From: Otatea glauca
Taxonomy: Eukaryota; Streptophyta; Magnoliopsida; Poales; Poaceae
Assembly (NCBI GenBank): GCA_036346275.1
Contig: CM070720.1
Location: forward strand, 13,059,278 to 13,123,277
Direction of reading: 5' to 3'
Length of the DNA: 64,000 bases
Below the pieces are notes generated by a model, which was not told the origin of the DNA, did no database searches, and saw only the letters and a program-made list of their open reading frames with translations. Shown piece by piece: positions 10,001-22,159 of the stretch. How positions within the stretch are numbered: the first letter of the stretch is position 1; each line of letters starts with the position of its first letter. Made by a program: the position numbers and the translations under genes.

Positions 10001-10705
10001 TTGGGGACGGCAGAACCTCAACGGACAGTGAGCAAAGGGCAAGGAACTGCGGCGAAGACTTCAGCGAACTTCGGCGGGCTCTTGAGGGCAAACGACGGTG
10101 GCTCGGGAGGCATGCGAGGAGTCAAAAGATGCAGCGAGAGGAGCTCTGCTAGACCCACTACTCGGTGCACTTTAAGGAGCCTCGATGTGCGCACTGTAGG
10201 CGGCGAAACAAGAGGAAACGCTCGGCGGCGTTAACTCCGGCGATTACGCGGGCGAAGTGACGTGGCTCCATCACGAGTGTCCGCGTGGACTCGATCGGAT
10301 GGGACGCGGCGCAACGGCAACCGTTCGATCAAGATCGAACAACGCGATTCTAAGGTTTCGGCGTACTAGGCCGGGCTAAGCACAGTGCTGGGCCGGCCCA
10401 GTACTATTCACCCGATTTATAAAATATTTCTGAATAAAAATAAATCAAATAAATAAACAAAGCCGAAATAAATAGTAAAATACCCGGAAAAATTTAGAAA
10501 AATTCTAGAAAACACTTTGAGACATTTAGAACTCAAATAAAATATTTTCAATGAAACTTTGCATAAAATTTTGCATGAATATAATTGAATTCTAGAAAGG
10601 TCAGAAATGAATAAATCCAAATTTTAATTCTAATAAATTCTCAGAAATTCTCAAAAATAAAAAATACTCCAAAATTTAAATTAGAACAAATTTTATGGTG
10701 TTACA
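7059..10705 (-). repeat. 5' LTR of element F (3647 bp)
   Basis: The plus strand reads TGTCGGGACCCG at the left and GGTGTTACA at the right. It is the longest LTR in the window. A GC-rich part (9100-10300) carries repeated GATCCAACGG-like motifs, including TCCAACGGTTA at 9313-9323. A TTTAAGG element near 10171 is a possible TATA region on the minus strand. The shared CTCTGCAGAG block is at 7739-7789 and the hairpin at 7431-7447. The 185-codon plus frame at 9024-9581 and its neighbours have no recognisable domain. Confidence 0.88.
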
Positions 10706-11408
10706 AGTCGCTTCGGTCTCGCGGCCGCCATGTCCGAGAGGACATCCTGCAATCCAGGTTCGGAGACCAAGTTGTCTTCCATACGCCTCAGCAAAACGTC
10801 GTCGCCTCCAAGACGCTACTCGATACGCTGGATCCAATGATTGCGGCTGATAGCCCGGCAGCCCCGATCGTGGCTCAAATCAAGGCCATGGTGACGGCGG
10901 CGGCAATTCAACAGAATCAAGAAGGGCGGATGGGGAAGCGCGTTCCCGCTCCCACGCGGCCACGCGTGTCGCTAGCAGTCGAACGGCAACCAGTCGGAGT
11001 ACCGGCAGTCGGCGCCTCACGCCACCAGTCGGAGATGCATGTCACATCCTCAACCACGACCTTCGCGAAGATATCACCGCCAGGCGACAAGAGCGGGACG
11101 AGGAAGAATGACGCGGGCGCTGCGACGACTTCGAGTGTTTTGGCACCGGCTATGATCGGCGAAGCGATCGAAGATACGACGATAGGGACGGCCATAGAGA
11201 CCATCATCGCCGGGGCCGGAACGACGATGAGCGCCAAGTCATGGACTCGCCGCGTCGAACTCCACCCCGACGCAGTGACGACAATCGCCCCGCCAGGGGC
11301 TCGCCGCGTCGCTCTCCCTCTCATTATGAAGAAACATCCATCAAAGCGATTCGAGCATTCACTCCTTAGCTACGTCGAGTGGAATGGCCTGAAGGCTTCA
11401 ACCCTAAA
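10706..11408 (+). pseudogene. Element B gag, N-terminal part
   Basis: The frame containing VVFHTPQQNVV and LLDTLDPMIAADSPAAP, then an AIQQNQEGR stretch, is typical of the Tat-type Gag N-terminus. It frameshifts within a basic arginine-rich region (RRQERDEE-like and RGRCDD-like fragments). Gag forms the particle that packages element RNA. The end of this piece (EWPEGFNPK) continues directly into GIV..FDGERDPEAW after removal of G and one copy of CTAAA, apart from one missing base at about 22175. A separate ATG at 10730 opens only a short false frame. Confidence 0.78.
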
Positions 11409-14212
11409 TGTCGGGACCCGGATTTGCAAATCCGAAACCCTCTGTGTATACTCCACTAGTCCAGGATCACGCTAGTGCACACAGTGGAAACATAGATGAA
11501 ATACCATTCCATACAACGAATTAACTAGGAAGAAGCAATTTATTATTAAATAAAGCAAACGACCTTATGGTCAATGTTTACACCATTATGCCTTAAGGGC
11601 TTAAGAAACAAATACTATTGAAGCGGAAAAGATAACTTGAACCATTCGATATGCCACAGGCAATCGTCTGGGGAACGCCTTCCTAATCCACGTAGTCTTC
11701 AAAGAATTCCTCCTCATGATATTCATTATCTCCTTCAACAACTGATCAACATGGGCATAAAGCCGTGAGTACAAAGGTACTCAGCAAGCCGTAGGGAAAT
11801 GATGCAATATATTCATGCACGGCTTGACAAGGATGGCTATATAGTTCCATTGCAGAAAGCAATACTTGATTTGAAATACAATAAATAGATTGAAAGCATA
11901 TTTATGAAAACATAAATAAATAACTGATAGATCAATGATAGACAACAAAACAACAGTGAACTCCCCGTTCACATCCAAACAATTCCACATTCCACATTTT
12001 ATGAAACACTCTATACCCCGTGAGAAATTCCCGGGCTTTGCCATGACCGCGGACGCGGCTATTCGAATAGTTTTACACTCTGCAGAGGTTGTTCAACTTT
12101 ACCCACAAGACATGAACATCTCTTTGTGCAAACGTTACTAACACACTTCCTTTGGTGTGTCGCAGAGATATCATGACAAAGCCTTTACAATGCACTGTCT
12201 ACACTCAAGATCGCTTCGCTAAGGTTTCGCCCATTAGGGCCCCCTCTTGCGCCTTGCGAATCTACCCGCCCATCCGGAACCCACACCACCAATTGGCAAG
12301 ACTCAAGGCTAGACATTGCAAATTAATCACTAAGCTCTGTCCCATTCGGCATGTGGTAGTACGGTTAGGCCCAGTTCAATGGCGCACAAGATTAAGTCCT
12401 TAAGTTGTCTCTGCAAGACATCCACATCCCAATGTGCTAGAAAGCACCCCTTTATGCACGATCACTTGCCCGAGGGAAAACAATTCGTTCAACCAAGACC
12501 TATGGCAAACCCCGCCATGGTACAACAAGTTTTACAATACTGGCTACCGGCCACGATTCAATATCTCATTAAGTCAAGATTAACATTATTCAACATGTGA
12601 CATGAATCCCAACGTATATGTAAGCATGTCTAAGCATAGCTACGATAACCCAATGTTGGTATAATGATTATGTCCAACTAGTAATGTCCCAACCTAGGTC
12701 TAGCAATGGATACATGGCATACAACTAATCAGGGTGGCATAATATCAACTAGGTATACACCTACTCCCATTAAATAAACATTGATACACAAAATAGCATG
12801 CAAGTGTATAAAATAAATAACTTTGCAAACATAGGATTAATATGATCAAAGGTTACGACTTGCCTTGCTGATCTAGTGCTGAATCTTGGTCTTCGAAGTC
12901 TTCGTTCGCTCCCTCGGAATTAGCGTCTACCGGAAAAGAAAGCAACGAAACCAAATGAATACCAAACAGAGACTCAAACAAGCTCAAAACAGAAAATAAA
13001 TGGCTCTGGAAGATAGATCTTGATTTTACAAAAATTTAGAAACTTGAATCGCCTCAATCGGAGTTCGTATGAGCGAGAACGGGCCTCCGAAAGATTAAAT
13101 TCAGAGAAAATACAGAAAATCAGAAATTCTTGATTTATTTTTGTACTAGAAAAAGGATTTATTGCGCAACGCTGACGTCAGCCGGCTCACGGTGGACAAG
13201 GTCCACGGCGCGGGCTCGGTCCACCGCGGCGCCTCGGGCAAGACGGCCGACGCCATCGCGAAGCGGCTACCGACGAAGGGTGACGCGGCGGCCACGCGGC
13301 CGCGCATCTAGCGAGAGGCGGACGGACGGCGGCGGAGCTGCGCGAAGGAGGCGTGGCGCGATCGGGAGCGTCGGCTAGAGATCCAACGGCGAGCGCGGCG
13401 GCTGGAGGTCGACGGCGGGGCGGCGCCACTCACCGAGATGAAGAAGAAGACACAAGAACCGCAGAGACGCGGCGGATCGGACCGGGCCAAGGCGAACCGG
13501 GAGAGGCGACGCGGCAGCTCTGGGAGGCCAACGGATGCGGCGGAGGGGCACCGGCGGCGACGGAAAAGACGGCGAAGGGCTCGGCGCGCGAGGACTCGGC
13601 GAGCTCGCGCGGCAACGGCGGCTAGCTAGGCGAGAGGTGGGGCAAAGGGGGCGCGAGGAGGCGATCCTCGGGGCGGTTTTGCGGCGCTTAAATAGGGCTC
13701 GAGGCGGCGGGCACGAACTCCAAGACGGCGCCGACACGAACTTGGACGACGGCGACGGCTAGGGTTTCGCGAGGCGGCGGCGTGGGCGCAATCGCAGCCA
13801 CGCGCGTGTCGCGCGACGGACGGCCGTGATGCGCTGGGCGGATGGGCCGCGAGGGAAAACTGGGCCGAGGCGAGCGGGCTGGAAAACCGGGCCGGAGCAG
13901 ATTCGGCCCGAGGGGCTTTTTGAAATAAAAATTCATTTTCCGATTTAAGAAAAATCCAGAAATTCAAATAAAAGCGAATAAATTCAAATAAATAGCAAAT
14001 AAATTCAGAAAAATCCCCAAAAATACAGAAAAATTCATTGGAGCACAAGGAACCCAACTAAAACTGAAATTCCTGATTTGGATGAATAGTTATTCAAATT
14101 AAATCCTTTCATTTATGGAAAATTCAAATTAAGCTAGAGTTAGTTCAAGAAAATGCAAATGGTTTATTTTTGAATTCAAACATTCCAAAACTTCAAATTT
14201 TGGGATGTTACA
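11409..14212 (-). repeat. 3' LTR of element G (2804 bp)
   Basis: The plus strand reads TGTCGGGACCCGG to GGGATGTTACA. The promoter-like GC-rich part spans 13180-13930, with a minus-strand CTATTTAA at 13688-13695. The shared CTCTGCAGAG block is at 12056-12106 and the perfect GAGTAC/GTACTC hairpin at 11767-11782. GC-rich open frames on both strands between 13130 and 14060 lack protein similarity and overlap each other. Confidence 0.92.
13688..13695 (-). promoter_or_regulatory. TATA-like box of the G LTR promoter
   Basis: The minus strand reads CTATTTAA, the same element found at the matching place in the E LTRs (40586-40593 and 49297-49304). The copy in the other G LTR is at 21638-21645. Confidence 0.5.
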
Positions 14213-14228
14213 AACCTCCCCCCTTAAA
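14213..14228 (-). other. Polypurine tract of element G
   Basis: The plus strand AACCTCCCCCCTTAAA is the complement of a purine-rich primer next to the 3' LTR, identical in style to those of A and E. Confidence 0.85.
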
Positions 14229-15181
14229 TGGAATCTCGACCCCGAGATTCTGGCTGGCTAGGGAAAAGGTGGGGAAACTCGGACTTTAGATCCTCCTCTC
14301 GCTCCCAATTAGCTTCCTCTTCTGAATGATTGCTCCTCTGGACCTTGCAAAAACGGATGATCTTGCTTCTCGTGATACGCTCTGCGATATCCAAAATTTT
14401 CACTGGTTGCTCCTTGTAGGTAAGATCCTCTTGCAAATCAATGGCTTCCAATGGCATCTGTTCCTCTGGCACACGCAGACATTTCTTCAACTGCGATACA
14501 TGGAACACATCATGGATTCCGGCAAAAGACTGAGGCAATTCTAACTTGTAGGCAACCTCTCCTCTTCGTTCCAAGATTTTGAACGGTCCCACATATCTAG
14601 GGGCAAGCTTTCCTTTTACTTGAAATCTCTTAACTCCTTTGAGAGGGTGACTCGAGATAAACATAATCATTGGGCTCAAACTCAAATCTCTTTGACGATT
14701 ATCCGCATAACTCTTACATGCGCTTTGAGCTATCTTCAACTGTCTCGAATTAATTGGACTTGCTCTTCGGCTTCTTACAGTATGGCAGGGCCAAACAATT
14801 GTCTTTCTCCTGAATCCTTCCAGTTGAGAGGAGTTCTGCACTTTCTCCCATATAAGGCTTCGAAAGGCGACATCTGCAAACTAGCTTGATAACTATTGTT
14901 GTAGGAAAACTCGCATAGGGCAAACACTTGTCCCACTTGGCACCATAAGTTAAGGCACAAGCCCTTAACATATCCTCAAGAATCGATTCACACGCCATCA
15001 TCCATCGGTTTGAGGGTGATAGGCGTGATCAATCGAGATGAGGTCCCATGGCTTCATGCAAACTCTGCCAAAAACGAGAGGTAAATTGGCTTCCTCTATT
15101 AGACACTATCTTCTTAGGCACTCCGTGAAGACCGATCCTTGACATATATAATTCGCTAATTTATCTCTCGCATAGGTAGTC
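14224..15181 (-). pseudogene. Element G integrase catalytic remnant, GPF/Y module and chromodomain
   Basis: On the minus strand, 15181-14842 holds a damaged catalytic core. The middle catalytic aspartate block reads VSNRG instead of VSDRG near 15100, and the third motif region is frameshifted. A piece with YNNSYQASLQMSPFEALYG follows in another frame. The frame 14841-14224 (205 codons) keeps GPFKILERRGEVAYKLELP, the FHVSQLKKCL block and a complete chromodomain ending EANWEREEDLKSEFPHLF. The D-to-N change and frameshifts make the integrase inactive. Confidence 0.82.
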
Positions 15182-16792
15182 TTAATCTGGAATGAAGTGA
15201 GCTACCTTAGTCAATCGATCCACTATTACCCGGATCGAGTCATAACACTGCTTGGGTCTTAGGAAATCCGTAATGAAATCCATACCAATTTCTTCCCACT
15301 TCCACTGAATCTTCAATGGCTGCAGCAATCCGGCGGCCTCGATGCTCTGCCTTGACCTTCCGCGGACATCACAAAGTGCAACATACTCTGCAATCTCACG
15401 CTTCATGCTAGGCCACCAATACCTTTCTTTGAGGTCTTGATACATCTTGGTACTTCCAGGATGAATGGAGTATAAAGTCTCATGCGCTTCCTTGAGAATC
15501 AACTCCTTAAGCTCTTTCTGATCTGGTACGCAAATACGCTTCTCATACCAAATAGTACCTTGTTCATCTTCGGTGAAACCTGGGGCTTTTCCTTTCTTCA
15601 TATTGCTCTTGATCTCCTTGATATCGGCATCATCTACCTGTGCTTCTCGAATCTGATCTTCCAACGTAGGGCGTACTTCCAAAGTAGCTAAATACCCTTC
15701 CTGAACCAGTTCCAAACTAAGCTTTTGAAATTCATTATAGAGGGTTGGCTGACTTTCCTTAATCATCAGAGTATTGCAGTAACTCTTTCTACTCAAAGCA
15801 TCGGCTACGACATTGGCCTTGCCTGGATGATAATGAATCCCAATGTCATAGTCCTTGATCAATTCCAACCATCTTCTTTGTCTCATATTGAGGTCGGCTT
15901 GGGTAAAGATATACTTCAGACTCTTATGATCAGTGTAAACTTCACAACGATTACCAATGAGATAGTGACGCCAAATCTTTAAAGCATGCACTACGGCTGC
16001 TAATTCCAAATCATGGGTAGGATAGTTAACTTCATGCGGCCTTAGTTGTCGCGAAGCATACGCTACAACCTTCTTATCTTGCATTAACACACAACCGAGT
16101 CCTTGTCGGGATGCATCACAGAATATCTCAAAATCCTTCCTATTATCTGGCAGAATAAGCACTCGGGCAGTTGTCAAGCACTTCTTTAACTCTTGAAAAC
16201 TTTGCTCGCACTCTAGCGTCCAAACAAATTTCTTCTCTTTCTTTAAAAGTTGAGTGAGCGGTCTAGCTTTTCTAGAAAACCCTTCTATGAAACGGCGATA
16301 ATATCCCGCCATTCCAAGAAAACTTCGAATTTGGGGTACCGTCTTGGGTGACTCCCAACTTAGCACATCTCGTACCTTACCAGGGTCAATGGCGACTCCT
16401 TCTGCAGATATGACATGTCCTAGGAAAGCAACTTCTTTCATCCAGAACTCACATTTACTAAACTTTGCATAAAGCTGATTCTCTCTTAGCTTCGTTAAAA
16501 TTTGGCGCAAGTGATCCTCATGTTCTTTCTCACTTTTGGAGTAGATTAGAATGTCATCAATGAAAACAACAACAAACTTATCCAAATATTCCATGAATAC
16601 CTTATTCATCAAGGTCATGAAGTAGGCAGGGGCATTAGTCAATCCAAAAGACATCACGGTATACTCATACTGTCCATACCGAGTAACAAAAGCTGTTTTG
16701 GGTATATCCTCTTGACGAATCTTCAACTGGTGATATCCTCGATCTCGTGTCAATCTTCGAGAACACTCGGCTCCTTGAAGTTGGTCAAACAA
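15182..16792 (-). pseudogene. Element G RT, RNase H and integrase N-terminus (536 codons open)
   Basis: This long uninterrupted minus-strand frame begins inside RT. It holds the FGLTNAPAYF block, the catalytic FIDD (KFVVVFIDDILIYSK, about residue 78), the RT thumb, and an RNase H with CDASRQGLGC, YTDHKSLKY and the final ADALSRK. It then has the integrase zinc-finger region, where the second cysteine pair is damaged (CDVRGR instead of CDVCQR), and the first catalytic aspartate in GMDFI. RT copies element RNA into DNA and RNase H removes the template. The N-terminal RT fingers lie upstream in broken frames, so no full enzyme can be made. Confidence 0.88.
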
Positions 16793-17152
16793 ATCATCGA
16801 TTCTGGCAGAGGGTACTTATTCTTGATGGTGACCTCATTGAGTGAGCGATAATCTACACACATTCTCTCGAGTTCCATCTTTCTTTTCAACTAGAAGAAC
16901 GGCGCTCCCATGGCGAAGAACTTGGTCGAACAAAACCTTGATCTTGCAGCTCTTTAATCTGTCTTTTTACTTGGCTAACTCATTAGCGTGCATCCTATAA
17001 GGTCTCTTGGAAATGGGTGGCGTTCGAGGACTAGTTCTATCAAGAACTCTATATCTCGATCCGGTGGCATCCCTGCAACTCATCGGAAACACATCAGAAA
17101 TTACCATGGCGATCGCACATCTTCCAAACTTATTCCTTTGGCACTACAAACT
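16793..17152 (-). pseudogene. Element G RT N-terminal part
   Basis: Broken minus-strand frames give the protease-RT linker and RT fingers: ISKRPYRM-, ELQ- and VTIKNKYPLPRIDD-like segments. At least two frameshifts separate this from the protease upstream and the RT palm downstream. Confidence 0.7.
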
Positions 17153-17953
17153 TTAATCCTTCCGATCGATCCAATCGGCCTGAACTTTTAACTTGGCTCC
17201 ATCTGGACTGGTTAAGGTGATCTCTCTATTCCCACAATCCAAAACTGCTTGGTTCTTGGAAAGCCAATCCATTCCTAGGATCACATCTAAGGACTTGGTG
17301 TCTAGAACAACAAGATTGGCCAGAAATTCTACCCCTCCAATTAATATCTTAACTTCGGGGCAGCCTTGGTTCGTACTCAAATCAGAACCAGGAGATTGCA
17401 CTAATAAAATAGTCTTAAGAGGCATTGTCTTTAATTGATGATTTGCAGCAAAACTCCGAGAAACAAACGAATGCGTAGCTCCAGAATCAAACAAAACCAT
17501 GGCAGATGCTGAGTTGACTAGGAGCTTACCTAGTATGACGTCTGGTGCAGACTGGGCATCCTCGGTGGTGACGTGATTCACACGGCCTCTTCCAGCAGGC
17601 GGCGGAGTTCTGGTGGCTTGATTAGGAGTCTGGGGCACTCCACGTCCTGCTCCTGGTGCGGGGGTCTTGGCTGGCGTAGATCCCAAATTGAAACGGACTG
17701 GCGTCACGGCTTGCTTTCTTGGGCAATTATTTGCATAATGACCGAGTTCATGACAGTTGAAACATGTGACTCCTGCAGCTGGATTACTGTTCCTCTGAGG
17801 TGGATTCTTCGTTGAGCCGGGGTTGCGATTGCTCAAGGGGTCGGGCGAGGTGTCAGGCAGGGTCCTCATTGCATTCGGAGGAGTGAAGCGAGTAGGTCGT
17901 TGAGCATTGGTTCGACTCTCTGTTAGTGACTCGATGGGCTCCATGTGCATCAT
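17153..17953 (-). pseudogene. Element G gag zinc knuckle and aspartic protease
   Basis: The 266-codon minus-strand frame has a proline/asparagine-rich spacer, a CCHC zinc knuckle (CFNCHELGHYANNCP, about residues 63-77) and an arginine/glycine/proline-rich linker. The retropepsin domain follows, with the catalytic triplet in LFDSGATHSF (about 153-162) and the ILGMDWL block near 228. The knuckle binds element RNA; the protease cuts the polyprotein. All key residues of both are present here, but the frame is separated from gag and RT by frameshifts. Confidence 0.88.
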
Positions 17954-18860
17954 CTTCTCTTACGGATTCTTCCAACCCCGACGAGATTCCTCAATAAGCA
18001 TAGCTTTATCTACAAGATGTTGAAAAATGCATAGTCATTGCCAATGACTTGCACCTTTAGTCCTGGATTGAGTCCACGCTGAACTTCTTCTCCGCGAGCA
18101 TCATCTCGTAGCCACATCCTCCGGAGCGTAGCGAGAGTTGAGTGAACTTATTGAGGTATTCACTCACCGACATCCCTTCTCGCTAAGCTCTCAAACTCAT
18201 TCTTCTTCATTTCCACCTTTCCATCAGAATATGAGAGTGGCGAAAGCGGTGGAAAACTCTCGCCCATGTGATAGTCCGAGGGTCATCATGGCGGCACTAT
18301 AGTTCTCCCACCATTTCATGGCGGTGCCCTCTAGCTCATGAGCGCATAGAGAACCTTCTCACGATTGGTGCACTGGCAATTTCAAACTTCTTCTCAATGG
18401 AGCGGATCCAATCATCGGCCCAATGGTTCTCAAGAGTTGGAGAAAGTTGGCGATGAGTCCTCATAAATTCGCTAGCTTGACCGAGACGAGCTTGAGGAGG
18501 TGCAAAGAAGAGCTTGGTTTTGTTGGTTCAACAGATTTGATAGGGCAACTGATACCGTTCTCACGATTCATCATGTTGTTCATGTTTCGCATCATTGTAT
18601 TCATTAGTCGAATCTGAGCGCGTAAAATGTCCCATGTTCGTCATCGCTTTGGCGGTGGCGGTGGTGCATTGGGGTTGGAGTTGGTGTTGGCACTGCATCG
18701 CATCCATTGGAGAATCGCGACCGCTCCGTAACGAGTGTCAACCATCCGAGTTGCAGCACAAGGGTTTGATAGGTAAGAGGAAAAGCGAAGAGACGAGTGG
18801 TAAGATCATCTAGGGAGAAGGTAATACCCAGGGACAAAAGGACACAGCCGAAAAGCTTCA
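17954..18860 (-). pseudogene. Element G gag, N-terminal and central parts, heavily broken
   Basis: Minus-strand frames can be pieced to segments equivalent to E gag: a proline-rich N-terminus (codons near 18690), a RAQIRLMNTMM-like stretch, DDWIRSIEKKFEIA, and a VSEYLNKFTQL segment. Many single-base losses and stops occur. Compared with E gag (44250-45215) the order of blocks is conserved. Confidence 0.7.
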
Positions 18861-19307
18861 AATTAAAGAGGCAAATAAAGCTTTTTCAAATAAAGGTATG
18901 GTTGTAACACCGTGCTTGGGGCAAGGGGTACAACATACCAGGCACTCAAGCAAAGAAAATCTTAGTATACGCGGACTAAACGTAACTAAACTGAAAGGGA
19001 AAGACATGCTCAAACACCGCTGAGCACCAAAAACCTATCTTATATGGTAGTCTCTCGGATATGGCTTTGATGGCTTGATCATCATCTTTCTTGATTTGAT
19101 TCCTTGCAGAAGACTCGAGGCTTTGAGAAATTTCATGAGATAAGATCAATTTAAATTTCAAAACCATGTTTCAGCAAAGGAGAGGAATAAGAACCTAAGA
19201 ATAAGTTGAGAGGAGACGAAAACTATTAAGTAGCAATTTTGTTGGTTTGATTTAGAAAATAATTTTGAAGACCATACTAACTAGGATAGCGACCTACAGT
19301 CGATATG
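18861..19307 (-). other. Element G 5' leader, no clear gene
   Basis: This is the sequence between primer site and gag. Unlike E and F, no upstream ORF of the ELWR...GGF type could be recognised. Short open frames (for example 18976-19167) have no visible domain. Confidence 0.5.
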
Positions 19308-19319
19308 GCTCTGATACCA
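19308..19319 (-). other. Primer-binding site of element G (initiator Met tRNA type)
   Basis: The minus strand TGGTATCAGAGC begins four bases inside the 5' LTR end. Confidence 0.88.
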
Positions 19320-19323
19320 TCTC

Positions 19324-22159
19324 TGTCGGGACCCGAATTTGCAAATCCGAAACCCTCTGTGTATACTGCACTAGTCCAGGATCATGCTAGTGCACACAGT
19401 GGAAACATAGATGAAATACCATTCCATACAACGAATTAACTAGGAAGAAGCAATTTATTATTAAATAAAGCAAACGACCTTATGGTCAATGTTTACACCA
19501 TTATGCCTTAAGGGCTTAAGAAACAAATACTATTGCAGCGAAAAAGATAACTTGAACCATTCGACATGCCACAGGCAATCGTCTGGGGAACGCCTTCCTA
19601 ATCCACATAGTCTTCATAGAATTCCTCCTCATGATATTCATTATCTCCTTCAGCAACTGATCAACAAGGGCATAAAGCCGTGAGTACAAAAGTACTCAGC
19701 AAGCCGTAGGGAAATGATGCAATATATTCATGCACGGCTTGACAAGGATGGCTATATAGTTCCATTGCAGAAAGCAATACTTGATTTGAAATACAATAAA
19801 TAGATTGAAAGCATATTTATGAAAACATAAATAAATAGCTGATAGATCAATGATAGACAACAAAACAACAGTGAACTCCCCGTTCACATCCCAACAATTC
19901 CACATTCCACATTTTATGAAACACTCTATACCCCGTGTGAAATTCCTGCTTTGTCCCTGATCATGACGCGCTATTCGAATAGTTTTACACTCTGCAGAGG
20001 TTGTACAACTTTACCCACAAGACATGAACATTTCTTTGTGCAAACGTTACTAACACACTTCCTTTGGTGTGTCGCAGAGGTATCATAACAAAGCCTTTAC
20101 AATGCACTGTCTACACTCAGTACTGCCCGCAAAGGTTTCGCCCATTAGGGCCCCTCTTGCGCTTTGCGAATCTACCCGCCCATCCCGGAACCCACACCAC
20201 CAATTGGCGAGTACTCAAGGCTAGACATTGCAAATTAATCACCTAAGCCTGTCCCATTCCGCATATGTGGTAGTACGGTTAGGCCCAGCCTCAATGGCGC
20301 ACAAGATTAAGTCTCTAAGTTGTCTCGTGCAAGACATCCACATCCCAATGTGCTAGAAAGCACCCCTTTATCGCACGATCACTTGCCCGAGGGAAAACAA
20401 TTGCTCAACCAAGACCTATGGCAAACCCCGCCATGGTACAACAAGTTTTACAACATCATGGCACCGCCACGATTCAATATCTCATTAAGTCAAGATTAAC
20501 ATTATTCAACATGTGACATGAATCCCAACGTATATGTAAGCATGTCTAAGCATAGCTACGATAACCCAATGTTGGTATAATGATTATGTCCAACTAGTAA
20601 TGTCCCAACCTAGGTCTAGCAATGGATACATGGCATACAACTAATCAGGGTGGCATAATATCAACTAGGTATACACCTAGTCCCATTAAATAAACATTGA
20701 TACACAAAATAGCATGCAAGTGTATAAAATAAATAACTTTGCAAACATAGGATTAATATGATCAAAGGTTACGACTTGCCTTGCTGATTTAGTGCTGAAT
20801 CTTGGTCTTCGAAGTCTTCGTTCGCTCCCTCGGAATTAGCGTCTACCGGAAAAGAAAGCAACGAAACCAAATGAATACCAAACAAAGACTCAAACAAGCT
20901 CAAAACTGAAAATAAATGGCTCTGGAAGATAGATCTTGATTTTAGAAAAATTTAGAAACTTGAATCGCCTCAATCGGAGTTCGTATGAGCGAGAACGGGC
21001 CTCCGAAAGATTAAATTCAGAGAAAATACAGAAAATCAGAAAAACAGAAATTCTGGATTTAAATCAGAAAAACAGAAATTCTGGATTTATTTTTGTACTG
21101 GAAAATGGATTTATTGCGCAACGCTGACGTCAGCCGGCTCACGGTGGACAAGGTCCACGGCGCGGGCTCGGTCCACCGTGCGCCCGGCAGACGGCCGACG
21201 CTATCGCTGACGCAATGGCCGACGCGGCGGTGACGCGTGGCGGCCACGCGGGCGCGCGATCCGGCGAGGGCAGACGGACGGCCGTAAGCGGAGCTGCGGC
21301 GAAGGAGGCGTGGCGCGATCGGGAGCGTCGGCTAGAGATCCAACGGCCGGAGGTCGACGGCGGCGGGCGCGCCACTCACCGGAGATGAAGAAGAAGGCAC
21401 AAGAACCGGCGAGACGCTGGCGGATCGGACCGGGGCCAAGGCGAACCGGGAGAGGGCGACGCGGGCAGCTCGGGAGGCCAACGGATGCGGCGGAGGGCAC
21501 CGCGGCGACGGAAAAGACGGCGGAAGGGCTCGGCGCGCGAGGACTCCGGCGAGCTCGGGCAACGCAGCGGCTAGGCAGCGAGAGGTGGGGCAAAAGGGGC
21601 GGCGAGGAGGCGATCCTCGGGGCGGTTTTAAGGGCGCTTAAATAGGGTTTCGGAGGCGGCGGGCACGGACTCAAGACGGCGCCGACACGAACTCGGACGG
21701 GCGGCGACGACGGCTAGGGTTTCGCGTGGCGCGATGTGGCGCAATCGCAGCCACACGCTGTCGCAGATCGGACGGCCGTGGCTGCGCGGCCGGCTGGGCC
21801 ACGAGGGAAAATCGGGCCGGGCGAGCGGGCCGGAAAACCTGTGCCGAGCGATTCGCCCGAGGGCTTTTTGAAATAAAAATTCATTTTCCGATTTAAGAAA
21901 ATCCGTAAATTCAAATAAAAGCGAATAAATTCAAATAAATAGCAAATAAATTCAGAAAAATCCCCAAAAATACAGAAAAATTCCTTGGAGCACAAGGAAC
22001 CCAACTAAAACTGAAATTCCTGATTTTGATGAATAGTTATTCAAATTAAATCCTTTCATTTATGGGAAATTCAAATTAAGCTAGAGTTAGTTCAAGAAAA
22101 GGCAAATGGTTTATTTTTGAATTCAAACATTCCAAAACTTTAAATTTTGGGATGTTACA
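19324..22159 (-). repeat. 5' LTR of element G (2836 bp)
   Basis: This is the right-hand copy, TGTCGGGACCCG to GGGATGTTACA, matching 11409-14212 throughout. It contains a private 28-bp tandem duplication (21033-21060 and 21061-21088) absent from the other LTR. The CTCTGCAGAG block is at 19969-20018, the hairpin GAGTAC/GTACTC at 19682-19697, and a minus-strand CTATTTAA at 21638-21645. Confidence 0.93.

Larger units (their letters stand above)
6561..10705 (-). mobile_element. Element F: 5' end of a minus-strand Tekay-like element
   Basis: On the minus strand this reads 5' LTR (10705-7059), primer site, and about 490 bases of leader that are cut by the N1 insertion at 6561. The remainder lies left of the window. 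The LTR shares the TGTAACA...CCCGACA ends, the CTCTGCAGAG block and the hairpin with A, E and G. F interrupts gag of element B; the bases after it (AGTCG, 10706-10710) should be the target duplication. Confidence 0.85.
11409..22159 (-). mobile_element. Element G: complete Tekay-like Ty3/gypsy chromovirus
   Basis: The 10,751-bp element is bounded by LTRs of 2804 bp (left, 3' LTR) and 2836 bp (right, 5' LTR). It is flanked by the perfect 5-bp duplication CTAAA (11404-11408 and 22160-22164). On the minus strand the order is primer site, gag with zinc knuckle, protease, RT, RNase H, integrase, chromodomain and purine tract. The LTRs match along their length with scattered small indels, so the insertion is older than E (inference). 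Coding capacity is lost through frameshifts and stops. Confidence 0.95.

Noticed and set aside
13130..14057. Cluster of proline/arginine/alanine-rich frames on both strands
   Set aside because: G LTR sequence; the matching region of the other LTR (21139-22004) has differently broken frames, so there is no coding conservation.
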